A program made the translations under genes and the position numbers. A DNA stretch of 64,000 nt from Isoptericola croceus (lineage in GTDB: Bacteria > Actinomycetota > Actinomycetes > Actinomycetales > Cellulomonadaceae), in the NCBI RefSeq assembly GCF_029382255.1, contig NZ_JARLLG010000012.1, forward strand, positions 1 through 64,000. The letters run 5' to 3'. Shown one piece after another: positions 8,804 through 17,542 of the stretch. The notes beneath the pieces were generated by a model. That model searched no databases. It saw only the letters and a list, made by a program, of their open reading frames with translations, and was not told the origin of the DNA. Each line of letters opens with the position of its first letter. Position 1 is the stretch's first letter.

Positions 8804-9259
8804 GTGCGCGGCGAGGTGGTGCGGTATGACGCGATCAAGGGGTACGCGTTCGTCGCGGCGGACGATCTCGACGAGGACGTGTTCCTGCACGTCAACGACA
8901 TCGACTTCGACAAGTCGCTCATGGCCGTCGGAGCGGTCGTGGAGCTCACCCACGAGATGGGGGAGCGCGGACCGCGAGCGGTGAGCGCCTCGCTCGTGCG
9001 GTCGCCGGTGGCGGACGCCGTCCAGGCAGCCCTCGGTGAGCCGCGTCCGCAGGCCGCCGATCCGGGCGCCCTGGCTGCGCCTGCAGGACGTGACCGTCCG
9101 CACGACGGCTTCGCGGACGTCCTGTCGCCGGCCGAGCTGCGCGCCGAGGTCACCGAGAAGCTCCTGGGTTCGGTGCCCGACCTCACCGGACGTCAGGTGC
9201 TGGCCGTGCGCGCGGCCGTCGAGCAGATCGCTCGCCACCACGGCTGGCTGGACTCCTGA
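8804..9259 (+). CDS. Cold-shock-domain protein with C-terminal extension
   Basis: A 151-aa protein. Residues 1-66 form a cold-shock OB fold (GEVVRYDAIKGYAFVAADD, then EDVFLHVNDID) that binds single-stranded nucleic acid. Unlike the usual 67-aa Csp, it continues with a Pro/Ala-rich linker and an alpha-helical C-terminus (LSPAELRAEVTEKLLGSVPD...). This longer form is common in actinobacteria and its role is unclear. The RNP1 aromatics are partly replaced (KGYAFVA). The GTG at 8804 is the only start giving the full fold. Confidence 0.88.
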   Translation: MRGEVVRYDAIKGYAFVAADDLDEDVFLHVNDIDFDKSLMAVGAVVELTHEMGERGPRAVSASLVRSPVADAVQAALGEPRPQAADPGALAAPAGRDRPHDGFADVLSPAELRAEVTEKLLGSVPDLTGRQVLAVRAAVEQIARHHGWLDS

Positions 9260-9263
9260 GCCG

Positions 9264-10409
9264 CTACATCCACTTCTTCCAGCGGAAGATGGCGAACAGC
9301 CCCACGCTGACCGACAGCATGGCCAGCAGCGCCAGCGGGTAGCCCCACGGGTTGTGCAGCTCAGGCATGACGTCGAAGTTCATGCCGTAGACCGACCCGA
9401 CGAGCGACGGCGCGAAGATGATCGCCGCCCAGCCGGAGATCTTCTTGACCTCGTCGCCCTGCTTGATCGAGACCTCGGTCAGGTGGGTCATCTCCTCGTT
9501 CTGCCGTTGCGCGACGAGGGTGGCGTTCACGGTGAGGATGTCGCGCAGCGCGACGCGGAAGGTCTCGACCGACTCGGCGACCTCGATGAGGTGGTCGGCG
9601 ACGTCACGCAGGTAGGCCTGCATCTCCTCGTCCACCTGGTACTTCTCGGCGCCCTTGGCCAGCGACTGGCACACGGACTGCAGCGGGCGCACGGCGCGCT
9701 GGAAGTCCACGACCTCGCGGGACAGCTCGTAGATGCGCCGCGAGACCGACTTGTCGCCGGAGAACACCTCGGACTCGATCTGGTCGATGTCGTAGTCGAG
9801 GCCGGAGACGACCGGCGCGTAGTCGTCGACGACGCGGTCCATGATCGCGTACAGCACGGCCTCCGGGCCGCGCGAGAGCATCTGGGGGGTCGACTCGAGG
9901 CGGGCGCGCACCGTCGCGAGGTCGGGCGAGTCGCCGTGGCGGACGGACACCACGAAGTCGGGTCCGACGAACAGGTGCAGCTCGGAGAACTCCACCTCCT
10001 CGACCGAGTCCAGGTAGCGGGCCGCGTGCAGCACCACGAAGAGGGTGTCGCCGTACCGCTCGATCTTGGGACGCTGGTGGGCCTGGATGGCGTCCTCGAC
10101 CGCCAGCGGGTGCAGGTCGAACTCCCGGGCGAGCGCGGCCAGCTCGCGCTCGTCGGGACGCTCGAGCCCGATCCAGGCCATTCCGCCCGGCGTCGATCGC
10201 AGCGCGCGGAACGTGTCCGCGAGGCGGGTGAACGACGCCGTGCGGTGACCCTCGTCGTCGTACACCGCGGCCGCCACGATCGCCGAGCGGGGGCGGATCG
10301 GGGTCGGCGAGGCCGCCTCAGGGGTGGCGGCGGGGCCGCCCCCGCGGCGCGGGCGCAGAGCGCCGAGGACGTGGCGAGGGCGTGCCGAGCGTGGAGAGCT
10401 GAAGGCCAT
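9264..10409 (-). CDS. corA: CorA-family magnesium/divalent cation transporter
   Basis: A 381-aa CorA-type channel for Mg2+ (also Co2+/Ni2+ in the family). The long cytoplasmic alpha/beta and helical part is followed by two C-terminal membrane helices. The signature YGMNF loop lies between them and the protein ends in basic RWKKWM. The start at 10409 is chosen over an upstream ATG at 10505 because GGGAG lies 6 nt before it and the first 32 residues of the longer form are Arg/Pro-rich. It has a 230-nt leader with a candidate peptide ORF and hairpins (separate entries), suggesting post-transcriptional control by Mg2+. Confidence 0.92.
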   Translation of the reverse strand: MAFSSPRSARPRHVLGALRPRRGGGPAATPEAASPTPIRPRSAIVAAAVYDDEGHRTASFTRLADTFRALRSTPGGMAWIGLERPDERELAALAREFDLHPLAVEDAIQAHQRPKIERYGDTLFVVLHAARYLDSVEEVEFSELHLFVGPDFVVSVRHGDSPDLATVRARLESTPQMLSRGPEAVLYAIMDRVVDDYAPVVSGLDYDIDQIESEVFSGDKSVSRRIYELSREVVDFQRAVRPLQSVCQSLAKGAEKYQVDEEMQAYLRDVADHLIEVAESVETFRVALRDILTVNATLVAQRQNEEMTHLTEVSIKQGDEVKKISGWAAIIFAPSLVGSVYGMNFDVMPELHNPWGYPLALLAMLSVSVGLFAIFRWKKWM

Positions 10410-10542
10410 AGGGACTCCCAGACGTGCAGGAACGGTGGTCTGCGTGCTGTGGATCCCGCGACTGAGGCGGCGTGGCGCCGGTGACGCGTCCAGGGACGGC
10501 GGCATCGTCCGGCGCAGGGCGGCGGACGGTATCGAGCCGAGG

Positions 10543-10584
10543 TCAGTCGCGGCTCGGACTACTAGGAGGTTCGCTGCGGGTCAT
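10543..10584 (-). CDS. Candidate corA leader peptide (13 aa)
   Basis: A 14-codon ORF encodes MTRSEPPSSPSRD. It begins 7 nt after AAGGAGGT, the strongest Shine-Dalgarno sequence I noticed in this window, and ends 133 nt upstream of corA on the same strand. The EPP motif and acidic end recall the Mg2+-sensing MgtL peptide of enterobacteria (EPDP), where Pro/acidic codons destabilise ribosomes at low Mg2+. The Shine-Dalgarno is base-paired with the Pro-Pro codons (see hairpin). Function is inferred; the ORF and its site are directly visible. Confidence 0.6.
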   Translation of the reverse strand: MTRSEPPSSPSRD

Positions 10585-10598
10585 GCGCAGTACCTCCT
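10564..10598 (-). promoter_or_regulatory. corA leader hairpin sequestering the leader-peptide RBS
   Basis: In the corA transcript, AGGAGGU pairs with ACCUCCU (7 bp; 10592-10598 with 10564-10570). An inner CUGCG/CGCAG stem (5 bp) closes a 7-nt loop containing the AUG. The Shine-Dalgarno is thus paired with codons 5-7 of the peptide. Upstream lie a second perfect hairpin, GCGGCG/CGCCGC with a 4-nt loop (10609-10624), and a -10-like TAGACT (10643-10648). The whole intergenic stretch 10410-10722 appears to be the corA 5' leader and promoter. Confidence 0.55.
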
Positions 10599-10722
10599 TC
10601 GCGTTCGGGCGGCGACACCGCCGCATGCTCTTGGCCGGGGTCAGTCTACTCCGGCGCAGGCCAGAGCGCCCGGAGCGGCCGTCGTGACCTGCCTCACGGG
10701 AACCCGGGACCGTCCGGGTCCG

Positions 10723-11481
10723 TCAGCGCAGACGCACCGACAGGCAGGTCACGCACCCCTCGAGCTTCTCGAGCTCGGTCACGGGCGTGGTGACGACATC
10801 GAGGCCGAGCCCGCGGAACATCTCGGCGCTGCGTGGGGCGCTGGCGGACATCAGCACGGAGCGTTCGTCGAGCACGACGACGGCGTTGCCCTCCGGCTCG
10901 GGGACGGGCAGGAAGCGCTCGAAGCCCGACGCGTCGTCGACCAGCGGCAGGTGCCCGACGACGGTGCCGTCCGGCAGGGCGGTCACCGCGCTCTTCAGGT
11001 GCAGCACGCGAGTGACCGGCACCGCGACGACCTGCCAGCCGCGAGGCGCGAGAAGATCGCGGAGGGCGTCGATCCCGGCGTCGTTCGTCCGCGAGCTCCG
11101 GCCCACGTAGGCGGTGCGGCCGATCTTCAGCACGTCCCCGCCCTCCAGCGCCGCGGGCGCCTCGATCGTGGCGACGTCGAGCCCGAGACCTTCGACGACC
11201 GGGCGCAGGGTGGCGAGCTCGCCGAGCCGCGACACGGCGCCGGGCCGGGTGACGACGGCCAGGTCGTCGAAGACCACCACCACGTCCTCCACGAAGACCC
11301 CGTCCGGGTGCTCGTCGGCAGCGGCCAGCTCCGTCACGGACCAGCCGCGCTCACGAAAGACGGCGACGTACCGCTCCCACTGCTCGCGCGCGAGCTCGGC
11401 GTCGACCGGCACACGGTCGAAGTGGGTGAGCTCTCCGTCGGCGAGGCGGGGCGAGGGCGGACGGACGAGGATCTGGGGCAC
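10723..11481 (-). CDS. Dimethylarginine dimethylaminohydrolase (DDAH)
   Basis: A 252-aa guanidino-modifying enzyme that hydrolyses N-omega-methylated arginines to citrulline and methylamines. Visible features are the AALEGGDVLKIG stretch, the catalytic His in VLHLKSAVTALPDG and the nucleophilic Cys near the end (EGCVTCLSVRLR). Acidic residues in FVEDVVVVFDD fit the substrate site. A related arginine deiminase-like hydrolase is the alternative. The GTG at 11481 is 7 nt after TAGGGT (leaderless pattern); longer forms add low-complexity Arg-rich sequence. Upstream 11482-11771 holds no gene but contains a large palindrome. Confidence 0.88.
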   Translation of the reverse strand: MPQILVRPPSPRLADGELTHFDRVPVDAELAREQWERYVAVFRERGWSVTELAAADEHPDGVFVEDVVVVFDDLAVVTRPGAVSRLGELATLRPVVEGLGLDVATIEAPAALEGGDVLKIGRTAYVGRSSRTNDAGIDALRDLLAPRGWQVVAVPVTRVLHLKSAVTALPDGTVVGHLPLVDDASGFERFLPVPEPEGNAVVVLDERSVLMSASAPRSAEMFRGLGLDVVTTPVTELEKLEGCVTCLSVRLR

Positions 11482-11707
11482 GCCCTCGACCCTATCCGTG
11501 GCGGAGCGTGGGCGACGTGCACGCCGCACGATGGGTAGATGCGCTTGCCGACCCGAATCCTCCTCGCCGCGGCCTCCGCAGCGGCGACCTATCGCGCTTG
11601 CTGGTCCGCGAGCGATACCGGTCACGGGGGTGGGCTGCCCGGTTCATGGTCGAGGCCGTGCAGGCCGTGAGCTGAACGTGGCGTTGGTTCCTGCTCGTCG
11701 GCACTTC

Positions 11708-11759
11708 GTCGTCTGATCGGCAGTTCGGACTGCCGATCAGACGACGGACTGCCGATCAG
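11708..11759. repeat. 38-bp perfect hairpin repeat plus a third arm
   Basis: Two 17-bp arms (11708-11724 and 11729-11745) form a perfect inverted repeat around the loop TCGG. A further copy of one arm (ACTGCCGATCAG, 11748-11759) follows. The arm core GATCGGCAGT recurs in the nested palindrome at 46243-46316. It sits downstream of the alcohol dehydrogenase stop and upstream of DDAH, so it could terminate transcription, but the shared sequence at two distant sites suggests a dispersed repeat family. Confidence 0.8.
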
Positions 11760-11771
11760 GAGCGGTGTGCC

Positions 11772-12821
11772 TCACGAGGTGCGGGGGTCCAGCACCGTCA
11801 TGCCCGCGCGCGGCGCCTCGCGCATCCCGGGCAACAGCCCCGCGGCGCTCTCCAGGTCCACGACCTGCGCGACCAGGTCCTGCGGTTGTAGCGTCCCGTC
11901 CGCGACGAGTGCGAGCATCTCCGGGTAGTCGGCGGCAGCCATTCCGTGCGATCCGAGCACGTCCAGCTCCCAGGCGATCACCCGGTCCATCGGCACCCGG
12001 GGATGTCCGTCGACGGCGGGCAGCAGCCCGACCTGCACGTGCCGGCCACGGCGCCGCAGCCCATGCACCGCCGTCGCGCAGGTGGACTCGGAGCCGACGG
12101 CGTCGAGCGCGACGTGCGTGCCGCCGTCGGACAGGTCGTGCACGGCACCCACCACGTCGACGGCGTCCTCGGCCAGGACGGTGTGCTCGGCGCCCGCGCG
12201 GCGTGCGGCCTCCAGCGCGCCGGGGTGGCGGTCGACGGCGATCACGCGCGCACCGCGGGCGACGGCCACCATAACGGCGCTCAGGCCGACTCCGCCCGCG
12301 CCGACGACGGCGACCCACTCGCCGGGTCGCACCCGGGCGCGGTGCGCGACCGCCCGGTACGCCGTCGCGAAGCGGCAGCCGAGGCTCGCCGCGGCGACCG
12401 ACGTGACGCCGTCAGGCACCGCCACGAGGTTCGCGTCCGCCGCGTACAGGACGACGAGCTCGGCGTACGAGCCGTGGTGGGTGAAACCCGGCTGCGTCTG
12501 GTCCGGGCAGACCTGCGCGTCCCCGCCGCGGCACCAGGAGCACCGGCCGCAGCCGCAGACGAACGGCGCCGTGACGCGGTCGCCGACCCGCCAGCGCTCG
12601 ACGCCGGCACCGACCTTCTCCACGACACCGGCGAGCTCGTGACCCGGCACGTGCGGGAACGACGTGATGTCCGGGTCGTGACCGGCCCAGGCGTGCCAGT
12701 CGGACAGGCACAGGCCGGTGGCGTGCACCCGGACGACGACGCCGCCGTCGGGCGCGGCAGGGTCTGGCAGGTCGCGCACGGTGACGGGGCCACCGAAGCG
12801 GTCGAAGGTGAGGGCGCGCAT
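11772..12821 (-). CDS. Zinc-dependent alcohol dehydrogenase family protein
   Basis: A 349-aa medium-chain dehydrogenase/reductase. Catalytic zinc ligands are probably Cys38 (GLCLSD), His61-Glu62 (GHE) and Cys148. The structural zinc loop has Cys91, 94, 97 and 105 (CGRCSWC...C). The NAD(P) Rossmann motif GAGGVGLS is near residue 175. Physiological alcohol unknown. The ATG at 12821 gives the standard N-terminus (MRALTFDRFGGP). It follows the SRPBCC gene on the same strand with a 12-bp gap, so they are probably co-transcribed. Confidence 0.92.
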   Translation of the reverse strand: MRALTFDRFGGPVTVRDLPDPAAPDGGVVVRVHATGLCLSDWHAWAGHDPDITSFPHVPGHELAGVVEKVGAGVERWRVGDRVTAPFVCGCGRCSWCRGGDAQVCPDQTQPGFTHHGSYAELVVLYAADANLVAVPDGVTSVAAASLGCRFATAYRAVAHRARVRPGEWVAVVGAGGVGLSAVMVAVARGARVIAVDRHPGALEAARRAGAEHTVLAEDAVDVVGAVHDLSDGGTHVALDAVGSESTCATAVHGLRRRGRHVQVGLLPAVDGHPRVPMDRVIAWELDVLGSHGMAAADYPEMLALVADGTLQPQDLVAQVVDLESAAGLLPGMREAPRAGMTVLDPRTS

Positions 12822-12833
12822 GTGCCGATCACA

Positions 12834-13322
12834 TCACGACTCGGCGATGTCCTTGATCTTCGCCAGGGTGGCGGGGATTCCCTCGTGCGCCATCGTGGTC
12901 CGGGCCTCGATCTCCCGACCGGCGTCCTCGCCGTATCGCTGCTCGAAGGCGGCCAGGCCCTCGGGGGTGAACTCCCACGTCTCGGTGAGCTCGGTCGCCG
13001 CACCGCCGTCGAGGGCGCGCAGCACGTAGCCCCAGCGCACGAACCCCTGGCCGACGACCCACGCGAACTCGCGCCCCGGATCCGCGACGACCACCTGCGA
13101 GCGCGTCTCCCAGGTGCGGTCCGGCGTCTCGTTCCGCCCGGTGAAATGAGCCCCGAGGCGCGGGGAATCGCCCGGTGCCGGGGCGTCCGCCTCGTCCCAC
13201 CAGCACTCCTTGCAGACGGGCGACCACTCGCCGGTGCGGGTGACGTCCGAGACGAGGGCATACACCTCGGCGGGCGTGGCGGCGATCTCGATCGACTCGG
13301 AGTGCGTCCGTGCGGTAGCCAT
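12834..13322 (-). CDS. SRPBCC family protein
   Basis: A 162-aa START/Bet v1-like hydrophobic-pocket protein. It opens with SIEIAATPAEVYALVSDVTR and later has the conserved turn ELTETWEFTPEG. Members bind small hydrophobic ligands or act as polyketide aromatases/cyclases; no ligand can be assigned. It contains a small Cys cluster, CKECWW, near residue 40. The gene lies between the helicase and the alcohol dehydrogenase with short gaps on the same strand. Confidence 0.88.
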   Translation of the reverse strand: MATARTHSESIEIAATPAEVYALVSDVTRTGEWSPVCKECWWDEADAPAPGDSPRLGAHFTGRNETPDRTWETRSQVVVADPGREFAWVVGQGFVRWGYVLRALDGGAATELTETWEFTPEGLAAFEQRYGEDAGREIEARTTMAHEGIPATLAKIKDIAES

Positions 13323-13348
13323 GCCCGCGATGATGGCACGCCCGCGGC

Positions 13349-16324
13349 TCAGTACCAGACGGTGCCACGGACGGGTGGGTCACCGTGCACCGCGGTCTGC
13401 CGCCGCGCCTCGGAGACCACGGCCAGCGACTCCCTGCCGGAGACCTCGATGAGCGTGCACCGCCCGACCTGCCGGTCCCACTCCTTCGCGAACCGCCGGG
13501 CGTCGTCGCGTCGCCGACCGATCAGCTTCGGGACGGGGACGTACTCGGACGGCGGCACCAGGCGGTCGGCCACCTGCTCGAGGAATGTTCCCCCGCGGGG
13601 CCGGTTCCCGGTGCGCAGCAGGAATCGGGGAGACGTCACCGGCCCGAACAGCTCGGCGACCGCGTCCATGACGGTCCGCTGCTCCTCGATCGTCCCGCCG
13701 GTCAGGGTCACCGTGTAGGCGGCGGCGTTCGTCGAGGGCTGGGCGCCGTCACGTGGCGCGGTCCCGGTATACAGCGGGATCGGTGCCACCACGACCTGGC
13801 CGTGCGCGAACGCCCGCGGGATCCGTCCCACGGCGTGCAGGGTGTCGACGACGGCGTGGGCCGCGGCCGCGTACGTGCGTCCTGGCAGGGCGCGACGCCG
13901 GATCGTGCGCCAGGCGTCGCGGGCCAGCCGCCAGCCGCCACCGAGCCACAGCACGCCGATCGCCGCGCACCCGAGTGCCGCGGGCACGAGCCAGGACCCG
14001 ACCTCCGCACCGCGGCCGGGGTGCGCGGCGAGAGCTGCGTGCGACACGATCGCTGAGGCGAGCGCACCGATGAGGGCCAGGGCGAGGGCGAGGGTGCCCG
14101 GTGAGGTGAACGCCGGCGCGCGCTCCTCCTCGCTGACCCGCACGACCTCCTGCTCGGTCCCGACGTAGGGAGCGCCCACCCGCCACTGCTCATAGGTGCG
14201 CACCCGGGCCGGGAGCCGAGCCAGCGTCGCGTCGTTGAGCTGGTCGGGGCCCGTCGTGTGGAACGACGGCACCTGCCGCACGATCCGGTCGAGCCACCAG
14301 ACCTGGCGCTGCGTCAACGAGTGCGTCACTCCGCGCACGATGCTGGTGTCGTCGTCGGTGCTCAGCCCCCACAGCCCGTCGTGGCGCCGTCGGACGCGGT
14401 TCAGCTCCCGGGTGGCGTCGATCTGGGGCGCGAGACATGCCACGCCCCAGTTGTGCGCGACCTTGCCGGGCCACGACGGGTCGAGCCGCAGCGTGCGGCC
14501 GCGCAGCTGCTGAGTGGCAGACGCCGTCGCCACGGCAGTGAGATCGATGAGCGTGTTGACGGCGGGGCAGTCCCAGCCTTCACCGAGCAGGCCGCGCGTG
14601 CCGACGAGCAGCCGCACGACGCCGTCGGTGACGAGGTCGGACACGGCGGCGACGAGCACACTGGGGCGGAGAGACGTCTCCACGACGGTCACGGCAGGTT
14701 CGTCCGGGTGCGGGGTGGGTTCGAGCCGCGCCGTGTCATCACCCGTACGCTCGGCCGCGCGCTTGCGCAGCGCGGACAGCACCTCGTCGGCATGCTCGGT
14801 CGCCACGCGCAGGTGCTGCGCGGTCAGGAGCACGGGGCACAACCCCGCGGCCACCGGGTCCGCGACCAGCGTGGAGAACGTACGCAGGGCACCCGCCGGC
14901 GGGGCACCTTCGCGGCCGTGCTTGTTGCCGTGCACCGCGAAGTCGCAGACGACGACGGCGCGCACGCGGCCGCCGTCTGCCCCCGCGAGCTCCTGGCGCA
15001 GGATCTGCGCCGCAGCGGAGTCCTTGGCCGCCGAGTGGGCGAGCACCTGGTCGACCGGGTCGCGCCCCCGTCGGATGCCTCGGTCGGTGAGCTGGTACCC
15101 GAAGTCGGCGAGGGTCGCGCGGACCCGCTCCCACTCGTCGGCCCGGTCGGGGGCGGTGAGCAGGCGTCGCAGCGCGAACCGGCCGAGCAGCACGAGCGAG
15201 TCGGCCGTGCCCGGCCCTCGCCGTGTCGGGGGCGGCAGCAGGTCGACCACCGGGTGCCCGGGTGCGGTCTGCCACAGCATCCGCGCTGCGGGCTCCGCGA
15301 GGAAGAGGTCCTCCTCGAAGGCCTGCCCGAGCCGGTCGTCGGGCGTGGAATCGTCCACGCCAGTGTCGGGCTGCAGCAGGTCGACGAGGAACGCCGTACC
15401 TTCCCGGGTGCTCAGCAGGTCTGTCACCAGGGCCTGCAGGCGTGACTCGTGCCGGTCGAGGAAGGTCAGCTCGTCGTCGGTGGGTGCGGTGAACCAGACG
15501 AGGTCTCGGTAGGGAGCGAGGTTGCCCTCCCGCACGACGGCGGGGGTGGGGATCTCGTAGTCGACGCTCCCGAGCAGGCCGGTGTAGTTCTCGTACTCGC
15601 GGCCGTCGTCGGGGGAAGGGAGCGTCGCCGTCAGCCCGATGACCAACGGTTCGCCGCCGTCCTCACGGATCCGGCTGATCAGGTAGCCGATCACCATGGC
15701 CCAGTGGTCGAGGAGGTGGTGGCACTCGTCGAGCACGATGGTCTGCACACCCGCGGCGACGATGCGGTCGACCAGCTCCCGTGCGCTCGGGTGCAGCACA
15801 CGCACCACCTGGGCGGGGTCCGCGCGCACGAGCTCCCGGCGCAGCCTGTTGTTCCGTCGTCGGACGCCCGCGCGGTACTCGCGGCCGTTGTCCCGCTCGA
15901 GCGCGGTCAGGAAGGCCTCGGCCTCGGCCTCGCTGCGGCCGGCGGTGACGAGCTCGTCGATCCACTGCACCCGCGCGAGGTCGCCGACGACGTCACCGGC
16001 CTGCACGACGGACAGTGCCTGGTAGGTCAGGGCGGTGACGTCGGCGATTCGCCCGGGGTCCTCGGACACGGCGCCGTCGTCGGCCAGCTGGGCGGCCGTC
16101 GTCGCCCACTGGTGGCGGATGGTCGTCGTCGGCGCCAGGGCGATCGCTCGTCGTCCGTCCCGGACCGCCAGCAGCAGTCCGACGAGCGTCTTGCCGGCGC
16201 CGGGCGGCGCCACCACGTGCAGAGGGTCGCCGGGCGTGGGGCGGAGGGTCTCGAGAATGTCGTGCTGGTACTGCCGCAGCGTGCCGCGGAATTCCCAGGA
16301 CTGCAGCGGCCGGTCCTTCGTCAC
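13349..16324 (-). CDS. DEAD/DEAH-like SF2 helicase with predicted transmembrane hairpin
   Basis: A 991-aa protein. The SF2 ATPase core has Walker A APPGAGKT (residues 39-46), DECH (199-202), TAT (232-234) and motif VI QQLRGRTLR near residue 608, preceded by LLGEGWDCPAVNTLI. A roughly 80-residue insert separates motif Ia from DECH. After the core come two strongly hydrophobic helices at about 744-768 and 776-800, then a 190-aa C-terminal domain of unknown fold. Nucleic-acid unwinding or translocation is inferred; the membrane anchor is unusual for SF2 helicases. The GTG at 16324 follows TACGAT by 7 nt. Neighbours do not reveal a partner. Confidence 0.85.
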   Translation of the reverse strand: MTKDRPLQSWEFRGTLRQYQHDILETLRPTPGDPLHVVAPPGAGKTLVGLLLAVRDGRRAIALAPTTTIRHQWATTAAQLADDGAVSEDPGRIADVTALTYQALSVVQAGDVVGDLARVQWIDELVTAGRSEAEAEAFLTALERDNGREYRAGVRRRNNRLRRELVRADPAQVVRVLHPSARELVDRIVAAGVQTIVLDECHHLLDHWAMVIGYLISRIREDGGEPLVIGLTATLPSPDDGREYENYTGLLGSVDYEIPTPAVVREGNLAPYRDLVWFTAPTDDELTFLDRHESRLQALVTDLLSTREGTAFLVDLLQPDTGVDDSTPDDRLGQAFEEDLFLAEPAARMLWQTAPGHPVVDLLPPPTRRGPGTADSLVLLGRFALRRLLTAPDRADEWERVRATLADFGYQLTDRGIRRGRDPVDQVLAHSAAKDSAAAQILRQELAGADGGRVRAVVVCDFAVHGNKHGREGAPPAGALRTFSTLVADPVAAGLCPVLLTAQHLRVATEHADEVLSALRKRAAERTGDDTARLEPTPHPDEPAVTVVETSLRPSVLVAAVSDLVTDGVVRLLVGTRGLLGEGWDCPAVNTLIDLTAVATASATQQLRGRTLRLDPSWPGKVAHNWGVACLAPQIDATRELNRVRRRHDGLWGLSTDDDTSIVRGVTHSLTQRQVWWLDRIVRQVPSFHTTGPDQLNDATLARLPARVRTYEQWRVGAPYVGTEQEVVRVSEEERAPAFTSPGTLALALALIGALASAIVSHAALAAHPGRGAEVGSWLVPAALGCAAIGVLWLGGGWRLARDAWRTIRRRALPGRTYAAAAHAVVDTLHAVGRIPRAFAHGQVVVAPIPLYTGTAPRDGAQPSTNAAAYTVTLTGGTIEEQRTVMDAVAELFGPVTSPRFLLRTGNRPRGGTFLEQVADRLVPPSEYVPVPKLIGRRRDDARRFAKEWDRQVGRCTLIEVSGRESLAVVSEARRQTAVHGDPPVRGTVWY

Positions 16325-16393
16325 GCGGCTGATCGTACGGGGAGGGTGGTCCGTGACGGACAGCAGGTGGTGACCCGGTGGTCGGCGCCCGGA

Positions 16394-17542
16394 TCAGGAC
16401 GTGCCGGCGCGCAGCTCCCGCGCCCGCCGCACCGCCGTGCCGACGGCCTCGAGCCGGTCGGCCGACAGCAGCCCGAGGTGGTAGAGGTAGGCGTCGTCCA
16501 CGTTCGCGAGGATCTGTGGCCATTCCTCGGCCACGGAGGCGGGCGTGGCCGGTGGCAGGGCCATCAGGTAGGCGCCCAGACGCGTGCCACTGGTCGCCGT
16601 CCGAAGCGCTGCGGCTGTGCTCGGGTCCCTGGGCGCGTTCGCTGTCGGGACGACCACGCCGTCGAACGACGCGGCGTCGTCGAGCACCGCCGCGAACGGT
16701 CCGGTGGCCCACGGGTCGGGCTGTCCGTGCACGACGACGCGATCGACCGAAGCGCTCGCCTCGCGCACGTCAGCGACCATTGCACGCCGAACCTCGGCCC
16801 GCGCAGCCAGCACACCCACGGCGTCGGTGAGGTGGTCCTCCGTCGCTCCGGCGTGCCCCGAAGCCTCCGCCACAAGCCCCTCGCGCACCTCCCGGCGAAG
16901 TCGCACGACGTCGACGCCACCCTGCGCCAGCAGCTCCTGGCACGCCTCGCAGAAGCACACCGAGAGCAGGTTCTCCGCCACGGGCGACCAGTCCGCACCC
17001 TGCGTCTTCTCGTGATGCCCCAGATGCGCCACACCGAGTGGTCCGCACGCCTCGATCATGAGCCCGTCCACGTCGAACGCCCGCACCACACCCTCGACGA
17101 GCCGCCGCGCATAGTCCCGCACCTCAGGAGCCGACGGGCACAGCGCGTACGGGTACCGCTCGCCCAACGCGTTGACCACCGTGAACCGCGGATGCCGTCT
17201 CCCCACCGTGGTGCTGTGCGTCAGCACGACCCACGCCTCGACCCGCAGGCCGGCGTCGCGCGCCACTCGCGCAGACCGACCGAACGCGTTCTCGCCCACC
17301 CATGGGGTGTCAGTCACCGGGCGGAGGGCCGAGCCCGCCCAGACGCGCTCGTCGAGCGGCAGGTAGTACGCGGCGCTCGCGGCGTCGACCACTGCACGCG
17401 AAGGGTGCAGCGGCGTCGCGGCCCGCACCGAGTGGTACGCGGCCGCGATCACGACGCCGTCCGCGCCCGCCGCCGTCACCCGGCCGGGAGCAGCTGGATC
17501 GTCGATGAGGTCCCACGGGTAGGCGCAGAAGGTCGTGACCAT
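16394..17542 (-). CDS. Uncharacterised TIM-barrel-like protein in the uronate locus
   Basis: A 382-aa cytoplasmic protein of no family I can name. The pattern GADGVVIAAAYHSVR ... LRVEAWVVLTH ... VDGLMIEACGPLG and a CFCEACQ motif resembles uncharacterised glycoside-hydrolase-like (beta/alpha)8 proteins, with Glu in IEAC and His in VVLTHS as possible active-site residues. Its ATG overlaps the IclR stop as TGATG, so it is translated from the udh-iclR mRNA and is probably linked to uronate or polyuronide use. Hydrolase activity is a guess. Confidence 0.75.
   Translation of the reverse strand: MVTTFCAYPWDLIDDPAAPGRVTAAGADGVVIAAAYHSVRAATPLHPSRAVVDAASAAYYLPLDERVWAGSALRPVTDTPWVGENAFGRSARVARDAGLRVEAWVVLTHSTTVGRRHPRFTVVNALGERYPYALCPSAPEVRDYARRLVEGVVRAFDVDGLMIEACGPLGVAHLGHHEKTQGADWSPVAENLLSVCFCEACQELLAQGGVDVVRLRREVREGLVAEASGHAGATEDHLTDAVGVLAARAEVRRAMVADVREASASVDRVVVHGQPDPWATGPFAAVLDDAASFDGVVVPTANAPRDPSTAAALRTATSGTRLGAYLMALPPATPASVAEEWPQILANVDDAYLYHLGLLSADRLEAVGTAVRRARELRAGTS

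Noticed and set aside
10410-10505. N-terminal extension of CorA to the ATG at 10505
   Set aside because: The extension is Arg/Pro/Ser-rich and non-conserved, while 10409 has a proper ribosome site; the stretch fits an untranslated leader.
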